This document shows, piece after piece, positions 24,602 through 31,412 of a stretch of 64,000 bases of DNA (the first letter of the stretch is position 1; every line of letters begins with the position of its first letter). The stretch is from NCBI RefSeq assembly GCF_003258295.1, contig NZ_QKYN01000040.1, forward strand, positions 86,113 through 150,112, read 5' to 3'. The stretch comes from Streptacidiphilus pinicola. Its GTDB lineage: Bacteria; Actinomycetota; Actinomycetes; Streptomycetales; Streptomycetaceae. Below the pieces are notes generated by a model. The model did not search any database and was not told the DNA's origin. It saw nothing but the letters and a program-made list of their open reading frames with translations. A program made the translations under genes and the position numbers.

Positions 24602-24874
24602 ATGCGGGACCCCTACGACTCAGGCGAGTTCGACATCTACACCATGCAGGACCACCAGACCCGTCAGCAGGCCCGCCTACTGGTGGCCTCCCGAGCGCAG
24701 GGCGCGAAGGACTGTCACGATCTCCTCCGCGCCCTGGACCTGATCGATCCCCACGCCACAGGCATCATCCGCCAGTGCCCCCGCTGCGGCACCCCGCACC
24801 AACGCTGGGGCAACAGTGCGCGCAGCCGCTTCTGCTCCGCCGGCTGCGCCGACACGCCACCGGACGGCGCGTAG
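24602..24874 (+). CDS. Small zinc-ribbon-like protein
   Basis: 90 residues from ATG 24602 with GAGAAGG upstream. The N-terminal part is polar and helical (DPYDSGEFDIYTMQDHQTR). The C-terminal third has CPRCGTPHQRWGNSARSRF followed by CSAGC, i.e. Cys-x2-Cys and Cys-x3-Cys about 20 residues apart, a probable zinc-binding site. Function unknown; nucleic-acid or protein contact is possible. It stands between the csp region and the flotillin-like gene, convergent with the latter. Confidence 0.65.
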   Translation: MRDPYDSGEFDIYTMQDHQTRQQARLLVASRAQGAKDCHDLLRALDLIDPHATGIIRQCPRCGTPHQRWGNSARSRFCSAGCADTPPDGA

Positions 24875-24951
24875 CACGACAGTCCTGATCCCCTCAGCCG
24901 GTCCTGCGCCGCAGCCCAGCCAGACAGGCGGCCTCCGGATCTGCTGGAGTG

Positions 24952-26091
24952 TCAGTCCACCGGCCCGAGGTGCCGTGCGCGCGCTGCTCCCTCGCCGTCC
25001 GGGAGGGAGCGGGAGGTACCGAGATTCTGCCGGACCGAGTCCAGGATCGTCAGGCCCTGTCCGACCAGCCCCGCCGCGATCTCACCGAGGCCGTCCGCAC
25101 CGTTCAGCACGTTCACGTTGGCGCCGGCCAGACCGCCCGCCGCCTCCTTGACGATCAGCGGCAGCTGGTCGATCAACATCCGGTCCAGCGCGACGCGGTC
25201 GTTGGACGCCGCCGCCTCCGCCTGGATCTTCATCCGCTCGGCCTCGGCCAACGCCAGCACCCGGATCCGCTCCGCCTCCGCCTCCGCAGGCCGCACGACC
25301 TCGGCCACCAACTGCTGCTGACGCAGTTCCGCGGCGCGCTGGGCCAGCTCGGTCTGCGCCGTCAGCACCTCCTGCTGCGCATGCGCCGCGGCCAGCGGAC
25401 CCGCCTGCGCGGCCTGCGCCTGGGCCCGGTCGACCTGGGCGGTGTACTCGGCCTTCACCACCGCCGTCTGGCGGGCGTACTCGGCCTGGTTCCGGGCAGC
25501 CGCCTGCTCCGCCTCGGCCGAGGCCTGGGCGGCCTGGGCCTGGGCGATCTTCGCCTGCCGCTGGATCGCGGCCTGGTGCGGAGCCGCCATCGCCGCGATG
25601 TAGCCGGTCTTCCCGTCGTCGATCGACTGGATCTGCAACGAGTCGACGATCAGGCCGATCTTGGCCATCTCCGCCTTCGAGGTCTCCAGCACCTCCGTCG
25701 CCAGCTTCTGGCGCTCCGTCACGATCTCCTCGACCGTCATCGACCCGATGATCGAACGCAGGTGACCGGCAAAGATCCTCCCCGTCAGCACCGACATCTG
25801 ATCCTGGTCGGACAGGAACCGCTGGCCCGCGTTGACGATGCTCTCCTTGTCGTTGCCCACCTTGAACGCGATCACCGCCCGCACCGTCAACGCGATGCCC
25901 TGGTGGGTGACGCAGTTCTCGTCGACCTCCGCCTCGCACATCGCCAGTGTCAGGAACCGGGTCTTGCGGAAGACCGGCGACACGAACGCGCCGTGGCCGG
26001 TGACGACGCGGAACGGCGCCGTCCCCATCCCCCGCCGGCCCCCGGAGATCAGCATCGCCTGGTCCGGAGCGGGAACTCGATAACCGAACAT
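24952..26091 (-). CDS. SPFH/band-7 flotillin-like protein
   Basis: 379 residues from the ATG at 26091 (AGAGGAG 6 nt before it; the ATG two codons upstream sits on the ribosome site). An SPFH domain fills the first 170 residues (VPAPDQAMLISGG, FVSPVFRKTRFLTL, AVIAFKVGN, QIQSIDDG). Then comes a long alanine/glutamate coiled coil (about 190-320) with AEAEQAAARNQAEY and AEAEAERIRVLA repeats, and a glycine-rich end. There is no N-terminal membrane helix, typical of bacterial flotillins that need a partner for membrane binding. Flotillins organise membrane microdomains. A 40-bp element shared with 21610-21649 lies about 180 bp upstream. Confidence 0.9.
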   Translation of the reverse strand: MFGYRVPAPDQAMLISGGRRGMGTAPFRVVTGHGAFVSPVFRKTRFLTLAMCEAEVDENCVTHQGIALTVRAVIAFKVGNDKESIVNAGQRFLSDQDQMSVLTGRIFAGHLRSIIGSMTVEEIVTERQKLATEVLETSKAEMAKIGLIVDSLQIQSIDDGKTGYIAAMAAPHQAAIQRQAKIAQAQAAQASAEAEQAAARNQAEYARQTAVVKAEYTAQVDRAQAQAAQAGPLAAAHAQQEVLTAQTELAQRAAELRQQQLVAEVVRPAEAEAERIRVLALAEAERMKIQAEAAASNDRVALDRMLIDQLPLIVKEAAGGLAGANVNVLNGADGLGEIAAGLVGQGLTILDSVRQNLGTSRSLPDGEGAARARHLGPVD

Positions 26092-26394
26092 GGTCATCTC
26101 CTCTGGCGACATCACCCCCGCAGGATCCGATCGGGCCGCCAGGTGGCGATCCGCTCCTCCGGGCGACGCTCGCCTCGAGGTCCACGATCGAACCTCGGCG
26201 CCACGTCGCCCCGGGCCGAAGGGGAATCCACCCTGCGCGGGCATGCCGATTCGGAGATCAGAGGTGTGTCCCTTCCATCGTGCACCCGAACGAGCACCGA
26301 TACGGCAGGGCAGCGGCACATACTTTGCCTGAACAACACATGCGGCCACGGGCACCCGACGACCGTCGGCTGCGAGCGTCCGGCGGTCCGCGGG
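26092..26394. other. Upstream region of the flotillin-like gene
   Basis: No gene. Holds copy B of the 40-bp element (26273-26312) and little else that I can recognise. Confidence 0.5.
26273..26312 (-). repeat. 40-bp shared upstream element, copy B
   Basis: 34 of 40 positions identical to copy A at 21610-21649; on the minus strand CCCTGCCG, then TTCGGGTGCAC and GATGGAA. A weaker, gapped match lies at 31330-31369 before the second SpoIIE phosphatase gene. Confidence 0.6.
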
Positions 26395-26874
26395 TCACGC
26401 CGCGGATGTGATGCCGGTCTTGACGAAGATCTGCCGGGCCGAGTCCGATGCCCCCGCCAGCACCGCCGCAGCCATGGCGGCCTGGGCAGCCGCGGGGTCC
26501 GTGTCGGGAGGGACGACCAGGAGCAGGAAGTGGTCGTGGTCGCCTCGGGTGAGGATCACTGTGTCGTCGCCGACCGGGAACCAGTCGATGTGGACGACGC
26601 GGTCGTCCACGATCATCCGCCCCGGCACCTCGTCCCATGCGGCGGCGTCCAGGCCCACCCGCTGGATCGGCCCCACGGACTCCGCCACCGCCGTGATCAG
26701 CGCCGGAAGCTCCGCGGCCAGGTGGCGCGAGCGCGGCCACCAGGCACCGTCGTGAGCCCCCAGCCGGGAGGCGGTCGTCTCCAGCCGCAACACCACCGCG
26801 CCGGGCGCGTGCGGCCAGTCGTTCGTGTCCGGCAGCAACCTTCCGGCTGCCGGTGTCGAAGGATCGACATTCAT
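26395..26874 (-). CDS. DUF5994-type protein, copy 2
   Basis: 159 residues from the ATG at 26874. Family signature DGAWWPRSRHLAAELPALI, then QRVGLDAAAWDEVPGRM, VVHIDWFPVGDDTVIL and DHFLLLVVPPDTDPAAAQAAM; it is closest to copy 1 (19338), sharing RSRH, DxAAWDxVP, DHFLLLV and PPxTDxxxA. The C-terminus (SARQIFVKTG) is short. A much longer minus-strand frame continues upstream but only shadows the DUF5994 gene on the other strand. Divergent from copy 3. Function unknown. Confidence 0.82.
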   Translation of the reverse strand: MNVDPSTPAAGRLLPDTNDWPHAPGAVVLRLETTASRLGAHDGAWWPRSRHLAAELPALITAVAESVGPIQRVGLDAAAWDEVPGRMIVDDRVVHIDWFPVGDDTVILTRGDHDHFLLLVVPPDTDPAAAQAAMAAAVLAGASDSARQIFVKTGITSAA

Positions 26875-27217
26875 GGAACACCGCCTGTTCGCCGCGGACC
26901 ACCGCGCCCGAGGGCCGACGCCTGTCGGCCGACCGGCAGGCATGGCGGCCGGGAGGCCGACCCGCCGAGCCGCTGCGGGGCCCGCTTCCACGCTACTCCG
27001 CCGCGGGCGGAGCAGGGTGCCGCTGTCGGGCTGCGCCGGGCCCAGGCCAGGAAGCCGTCCTCCCCCGGCTCCCGCGTCCTGGTCGGTCCTTTCCGGCCCG
27101 GCGCGGAGTAGGCTGAGGGTACCGAGGGTCTTCCGAACACCGGCTGCAGTGCCCCTGTCGTTCTCGGCGAACGCCGACACCGGGCCTGCGCGCAGGCCCG
27201 GGGACAGGACACGCACG
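26875..27217. other. Divergent region between DUF5994-type copies 2 and 3
   Basis: No gene. Contains AGCCTACTCCGC on the minus strand (27103-27114), also found at 19189-19200 before copy 1, a CTCCGCC-GCG-GGCGGAG hairpin (26995-27011) and GGGTAC (27118-27123), a possible SigB-type -10 without a clear -35. Confidence 0.4.
27180..27201. promoter_or_regulatory. 22-bp perfect palindrome before DUF5994 copy 3
   Basis: CCGGGCCTGCGCGCAGGCCCGG ends 16 bp before the ATG at 27218, immediately before GGACAGGAC. As RNA it would form a stable stem next to the ribosome site, or as DNA a dimeric operator. Confidence 0.45.
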
Positions 27218-27811
27218 ATGACCGTGTCGCTCCTTCGACCGCCCTCCTCCCTCGTCCCCCCACCCCGGACGGAATCTCCCCCGCTGCGCCTCGCCCTGCG
27301 GCACGCCGCAGGCAGCGGCCCCTCCGTCGGCGCCCTGGACGGCGCCTGGTGGCCCCGCTCCGACGACCTCCTGCGTGAACTGCCCTCCCTCGTTGCCGTG
27401 TTGGACCGAGAGTGGGGACGCATCACGAGGGTCGACGTCAACCCGACCACATGGCAGCCCCTGCCGCGCGAGGTCCCGGCCCAGGCACACCTGGTCAAGG
27501 TCGGCCGGTTCGCCGAGCAGGACCCGCACAAACTCCTGCTCGTGTCCTACCGCACCGGCCGCTGGGACCTGCTCGTCATCCCACCGCACACCGGCCAGGC
27601 GTCCGCCGGCCGGCTGATGGCCGCCGCCTCCGACCCGGCCGGCGCACCCTCCGCCAGCGCTCTGATCGCCGCCGAGGGGAGCCGTTTGGACGGCAACCCC
27701 CCGTCCCGCGACACCGGCGCAGAAGCCGCGTGGGAGTCCGAGGGCGGCGCACCCCTGCCGGTACCGCTGTCCATGCCGATCGGCCGGGTCCACGTGTCCC
27801 GGGGGCGGTGA
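27218..27811 (+). CDS. DUF5994-type protein, copy 3
   Basis: 197 residues from ATG 27218. Signature: LDGAWWPRSDDLLRELPSLV, EWGRITRVDVNPTTWQPLP, HLVKVGRFAEQDPHKLLL, WDLLVIPPHTGQASAGRLM. This is the best match to my memory of the family, with the WGRI and EQDPHK motifs that copies 1 and 2 lack. The C-terminal 50 residues are polar and probably disordered. Its stop overlaps or nearly overlaps the start of a tiny membrane protein, so both are likely translated from one mRNA. Confidence 0.88.
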   Translation: MTVSLLRPPSSLVPPPRTESPPLRLALRHAAGSGPSVGALDGAWWPRSDDLLRELPSLVAVLDREWGRITRVDVNPTTWQPLPREVPAQAHLVKVGRFAEQDPHKLLLVSYRTGRWDLLVIPPHTGQASAGRLMAAASDPAGAPSASALIAAEGSRLDGNPPSRDTGAEAAWESEGGAPLPVPLSMPIGRVHVSRGR

Positions 27812-27915
27812 GAACGGTGGCAACGCTCTTCACCATCCTCGTACTCGCCGCCATGATCAGCGCCTGCGTGCTGTTGATCCAGCTGGCCAACGCCAGGACA
27901 AAGCACCGTCCCTGA
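27808..27915 (+). CDS. Single-helix small membrane protein
   Basis: 35 residues from GTG 27808, which overlaps the preceding TGA (a GTG at 27817 would give 32). It is one hydrophobic helix (ATLFTILVLAAMISACVLL) and a short basic tail (NARTKHRP), so inside-positive tail topology. Too short for family recognition. Coupling to DUF5994 copy 3 suggests it may anchor or regulate that protein. Confidence 0.55.
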   Translation: MRTVATLFTILVLAAMISACVLLIQLANARTKHRP

Positions 27916-28031
27916 CGACCGGCCGCCGAACGAACGCATCGCCCGGCGAACGCACAGCCCGACCGGGGCCCAACAGCGCCTGCGCAGGAGACGCCGCCCA
28001 CCCACGGTCGCCGTCTCGATCCGGCCCCCAC

Positions 28032-28069
28032 AGACCCCGGACCCGAAACCAGACCCCGGCCCCGAAACC
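28032..28069 (+). repeat. Tandem 19-bp direct repeat
   Basis: AGACCCCGGACCCGAAACC (28032-28050) is followed at once by the same sequence with one change (A to C). It lies 26 bp before the ATG of DUF5994 copy 4, within its leader or promoter. Confidence 0.7.
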
Positions 28070-28094
28070 GAGAACCGACAAGGCGGTCAGCATC

Positions 28095-28625
28095 ATGAGT
28101 ACGTACACCCGCGCAGCACTCTCAGCCGCGCCGCAGGCCCGGCCTTCGCTGCGGCTGGCCCTGACCCCCGACGGTCCGCGGTCCCGACTCAGTGGCGCCT
28201 GGTGGCCGCACTCACGCAACCTCAGTGAGCAACTCCCCGAGCTGATCGCGGAGTTGGACGGCGTCTGGGGCCGCATCACCCGGGCCGCCATCCAGGACAC
28301 TGCCTGGACCCAGCTGAGCCACAGCGTCCCGGCCGGAACCCACGACGTACGAGTGAACTGGTACGACCACTCCCAGGATCCCGACGCGATCACCCTCTTC
28401 TCGTACCGCATCGGGGAGTGGGAACTGCTCGTGGTGCCGCCGGAGAGCTCCCCTTGGCGAGCGAAGCAGCTCATGACCGCCGCAGCGCGCCCGAACAACC
28501 AGCGGAGCGCCCGGGCGCTCCTCGCCGACGGCTCCACACCCCCCGCTGCCACCGTGCCACGCGATCACCTGCACATCCGCACCCGCCGTGCCCGCAACGC
28601 GGAACCCGCTGCTTCTGAGGGCTGA
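28095..28625 (+). CDS. DUF5994-type protein, copy 4
   Basis: 176 residues from ATG 28095. Signature: LSGAWWPHSRNLSEQLPELIAEL, VWGRITRAAIQDTAWTQL, HDVRVNWYDHSQDPDAITLF, WELLVVPPESSPWRAKQLM, and a helical/polar end. It resembles copy 3 more than copies 1 and 2. No catalytic or membrane feature. It is followed by two tiny genes in the same direction. Confidence 0.87.
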   Translation: MSTYTRAALSAAPQARPSLRLALTPDGPRSRLSGAWWPHSRNLSEQLPELIAELDGVWGRITRAAIQDTAWTQLSHSVPAGTHDVRVNWYDHSQDPDAITLFSYRIGEWELLVVPPESSPWRAKQLMTAAARPNNQRSARALLADGSTPPAATVPRDHLHIRTRRARNAEPAASEG

Positions 28626-28696
28626 GTGCCACCGCTCGCGCTCCGGCGCACCACGACTCTCTGACCTCAGGCAACAACGACGAGGAGCACCCCACC

Positions 28697-28885
28697 ATGC
28701 CAACCCCGGCAGTCGTCATCACCACCTTGACGAGCGACACCTACCACGCCGGTGAGGACTGCAAGATCTTCCTTGCGGACCGGGACATCGCACGCACCGA
28801 CGAGGGCAGCGCCCCCGACGTCATCCTGGTTCCGCTCGGCGAGGCCCTGGCCCACCGCCATCCGTGCCTCGGATGCCTGCGCTGA
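28697..28885 (+). CDS. Small hypothetical protein, 62 residues
   Basis: ATG 28697 with GAGGAG upstream. Predicted beta strands (AVVITTLTSDTYHAG, CKIFLADRDIA, DVILVPLGEAL) and a C-terminal CLGCLR with Cys-x2-Cys. Family not recognised. It precedes another small gene by 12 bp. Confidence 0.6.
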   Translation: MPTPAVVITTLTSDTYHAGEDCKIFLADRDIARTDEGSAPDVILVPLGEALAHRHPCLGCLR

Positions 28886-28897
28886 GAGCGAGTCCCC

Positions 28898-29101
28898 ATG
28901 AAACCGCAGGTTGACCCCTATCGGCCCGCCATCGTGCGCTTCGCCGGCGAGGTGGAGGTGGACGGGCGGAAGTTCAGCGACAACATGCGCCTGGCCGTCT
29001 GGATCCAGGACGCGTGGATCCATGTCCGCGTCCCCGACGAGGAGTCCCCGCACTACTCCCTGCCTGTACATGCGGTGGCAGGCGTGCACTGGGAGGACTG
29101 A
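28898..29101 (+). CDS. Small hypothetical protein, 67 residues
   Basis: ATG 28898, 12 bp after the previous stop. The product looks like a compact beta barrel (AIVRFAGEVEVDGRKFS, RLAVWIQDAWIHVRVPDE, SLPVHAVAGVHW). No cysteines or membrane helix. Probably an operon with 28697 and perhaps DUF5994 copy 4. Convergent with the phosphatase at 29132. Confidence 0.6.
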   Translation: MKPQVDPYRPAIVRFAGEVEVDGRKFSDNMRLAVWIQDAWIHVRVPDEESPHYSLPVHAVAGVHWED

Positions 29102-29131
29102 CGCTCCGGCAGATGACCGGTCAACGCCACC

Positions 29132-31237
29132 TCACCACTGCTGAACCTGGTGCGGTCCCTGCCGCGGCTCTGCCTCGGCGACAAGGAGAGCCACGTCGTC
29201 ATCCCCCTTCCTGCCGGGCAGGACGGCCAGGAGCTTGTCGCAGACCTCGTCGAGAGGCAGCCAGGGGCCGGTGAGCTGGTCCAGGAGCGCGTTCAGGCCC
29301 ACGTCGATGGCCTGCTCGCGTTGCTCGACCAGACCGTCGGTGTAGAGGAACAGCCGGGCTCCGGCGGGCAGGTCGACGCCGGTGGTGGTCAGCGGGACGT
29401 GGGCGGCGGCGCCAAGGGGGGCGCCCGGGGGCAGGTCGAGCAGGATCGCCGGCCTGTCCGGCCGGTGGAGGACCGGCGGCGGATGCCCGGCCAGGGCGAT
29501 GCGACACCGCCCGCTGACGGGCTCGTGCAGTACGCACACACAGGTGGCGATCGTCTCCTCCAACTCTTCGGTGAGTTGGTCGAGCTGACGCAGGATCTCG
29601 GCCGGCTCCAGACCGAGACGGGCCATGGTGCGGCCGGCGGTGCGTAGTTGGCCCATGGTCGCGGCGGCGTTGATGTCGTGGCCCATGACGTCGCCGACGA
29701 CCAGGGCGGTGGCGCCGGCTCCGAGCGGGATGACGTCGAACCAGTCGCCGCCGGCGTGGCCGGGAGCCCCCGCGGGCTGGTAGCGGGAGGCGAGGTTCAG
29801 GCCTGGCACGTGCGGTGGGATCTGCGGGAGCAGGTGGCGTTGCAGGGCGGTGGCGGCATCGCGCTGGGTCTGGTACCAGCGGGCGTTGTCGATGCAGACG
29901 GCGGCGCGGGCGGCGAGTTCCTCGGCGAGTAGGACGTCGTCGGCGTCGAACGGCACCGGGTTGCGGGCCCGGACCATGTCGAGGACGCCCAGGACCTCGC
30001 CGCGGGCGGTGAGGGGCACGGCCAGGTAGGAGTGGACGCCGGCGCGGGCGAGGGCGGCTGCGGCCTGTTCGTCGCGTGCGATGCGCGCAAGGTCTCCGGG
30101 TCGCACGTGCGGGATGTGCACGGGCCTGCCGGTGGTCGCGCTGCGGGTGACCAGCCGGTCGGCCGCGTACCGGCTGATCTCACCCACCGGGTCGGCTGCG
30201 CCCGCCGCTTCGGTGGGGTAGGCGGCCTTGACGGCCAGCGCGCGGAAGTCCGCCGGGCCAGTGGGGGTCAGGTGGGCGCTACGCGCCTGCAGGACCGCGT
30301 CGAGGATGTCGATGGCGGTCATGTCCGCGAGGTCGGGCACGACGGTGTCGGCCAGCTCTCGGGCGGTCCGGCCCAGGTCGAGGGTGGTGCCGATGCGGGC
30401 GGACGCCCGGGCGATCAGCGCGAGTCGGCGGCGGGCCTGGGCGGCCCGCTGGTCGGCGCGGTGCTGCTCGGTGACGTCCACGATGGACAGGGCGACGCCG
30501 ATCACTCGGCCGCCGGCTGCGTCGAGCCGGTAGTACGAGACCAGCCAGGCGTGCTCCGCGCCCGGGTCGGCCGGGGTACTGCCGGTGGTGAACTGCTCCA
30601 GCAGCGGTGTTCCCGTGGACAGGACCTCGCGCATCACGGCCTGGATCGCCTCGGCGTCCAGGAACGGCAGCACCTCGGCGACGGTGCGACCGAGATGCAG
30701 GCGGGCGGGGATGCCGTTGATGTGCTCCAGCGCCGGGTTGACCAGTACGTACCGCAGGTCGGTGTCGAGCACGGCCAGCCCGATCGGCGACTGGGTGACG
30801 AGCCGGGCGGACAGGGCGAGGTCGCGTTCCACTCCGCGCACGACGGACTCGTCGGCGGCGATACCGAGCGCGTACCGGGCTCCGTCCTTGTCCCGCAACC
30901 GCATGTTGCGGAACTCCACCAGCCGTGTCGAGCCGTCCTTGTGCCGGATCGGGAAGACACCCGCCCAGCTGTCCCCGCTGGCCATGACCTTGGCGAACAG
31001 CTCCAGGATGAGCGGAACGTTCTCCTCGGCGACCAGCAGCTTCGCCGCGTACCTGCCCAGGGCCTCGTCGGCGCTCCAGCCGAACAGCTCACGGGCTTGC
31101 GGACTCCACAGCACGATCCGGCCTTCGCCGTCGAGGAGAGCGGCTGCGACGCCCAGCAGGTCGAGCAGCCCGCCCGGCAGCGACGGGCCGATGGGCTCCG
31201 GGTCTCGTCCGGACAGGTCGGCGTCCGAGGCACTCAT
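29132..31237 (-). CDS. PAS-PAS-GAF-SpoIIE serine phosphatase
   Basis: 701 residues from ATG 31237 (GGGCAGGG upstream). First PAS at about 20-140 (VAAALLDGEGRIVLWSPQARELFGWS), second about 150-275 (IGLAVLDTDLRYVLVNPALEHI), GAF about 300-450 (YLAVPLTARGEVLGVLDMVR), and the SpoIIE/PP2C domain to the end (GGDWFDVIPLG, VGDVMGHDINAAATMGQLR, DDDVALLVAEAE). It belongs to the RsbU/RsbP type that reactivates anti-anti-sigma proteins on sensing light, redox or energy signals. No kinase domain is attached, unlike many streptomycete relatives. It is the second such phosphatase in 12 kb. Confidence 0.93.
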   Translation of the reverse strand: MSASDADLSGRDPEPIGPSLPGGLLDLLGVAAALLDGEGRIVLWSPQARELFGWSADEALGRYAAKLLVAEENVPLILELFAKVMASGDSWAGVFPIRHKDGSTRLVEFRNMRLRDKDGARYALGIAADESVVRGVERDLALSARLVTQSPIGLAVLDTDLRYVLVNPALEHINGIPARLHLGRTVAEVLPFLDAEAIQAVMREVLSTGTPLLEQFTTGSTPADPGAEHAWLVSYYRLDAAGGRVIGVALSIVDVTEQHRADQRAAQARRRLALIARASARIGTTLDLGRTARELADTVVPDLADMTAIDILDAVLQARSAHLTPTGPADFRALAVKAAYPTEAAGAADPVGEISRYAADRLVTRSATTGRPVHIPHVRPGDLARIARDEQAAAALARAGVHSYLAVPLTARGEVLGVLDMVRARNPVPFDADDVLLAEELAARAAVCIDNARWYQTQRDAATALQRHLLPQIPPHVPGLNLASRYQPAGAPGHAGGDWFDVIPLGAGATALVVGDVMGHDINAAATMGQLRTAGRTMARLGLEPAEILRQLDQLTEELEETIATCVCVLHEPVSGRCRIALAGHPPPVLHRPDRPAILLDLPPGAPLGAAAHVPLTTTGVDLPAGARLFLYTDGLVEQREQAIDVGLNALLDQLTGPWLPLDEVCDKLLAVLPGRKGDDDVALLVAEAEPRQGPHQVQQW

Positions 31238-31329
31238 CCCTGCCCTCCCTCCACTTGAGCCCGCTCGCGGAAGAGGCCGACGGATCCGTGCCCCCGATCG
31301 GTTGGTCGAGGGCACCGACCAGATCCTCT

Positions 31330-31369
31330 CCATCGTCACCCGTCACCGCCCACCCGGCAGGTCGGACAG
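31330..31369 (-). repeat. Degenerate third copy of the shared upstream element
   Basis: TCCATCGTCACCCG and CCGGCAGG align with copy B with gaps; on the minus strand GGGTGACGATGGA matches GGGTGCACGATGGA. It lies about 95-130 bp before the PAS-PAS-GAF-SpoIIE gene. Could be chance. Confidence 0.3.
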
Positions 31370-31412
31370 CGTCCGGCACGGTTGCGGGCGCCGCGCCGGT
31401 CCGGTCGGACGG

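Noticed and set aside
23944..24603. 220-codon minus-strand frame opposite the hypothetical gene at 24133
   Set aside because: Plus strand has better ribosome sites and helical, charged composition; the minus reading lacks both.
28032..28069. Tandem repeat as the start of a CRISPR array
   Set aside because: Only two units, no spacer between them, and no cas genes.
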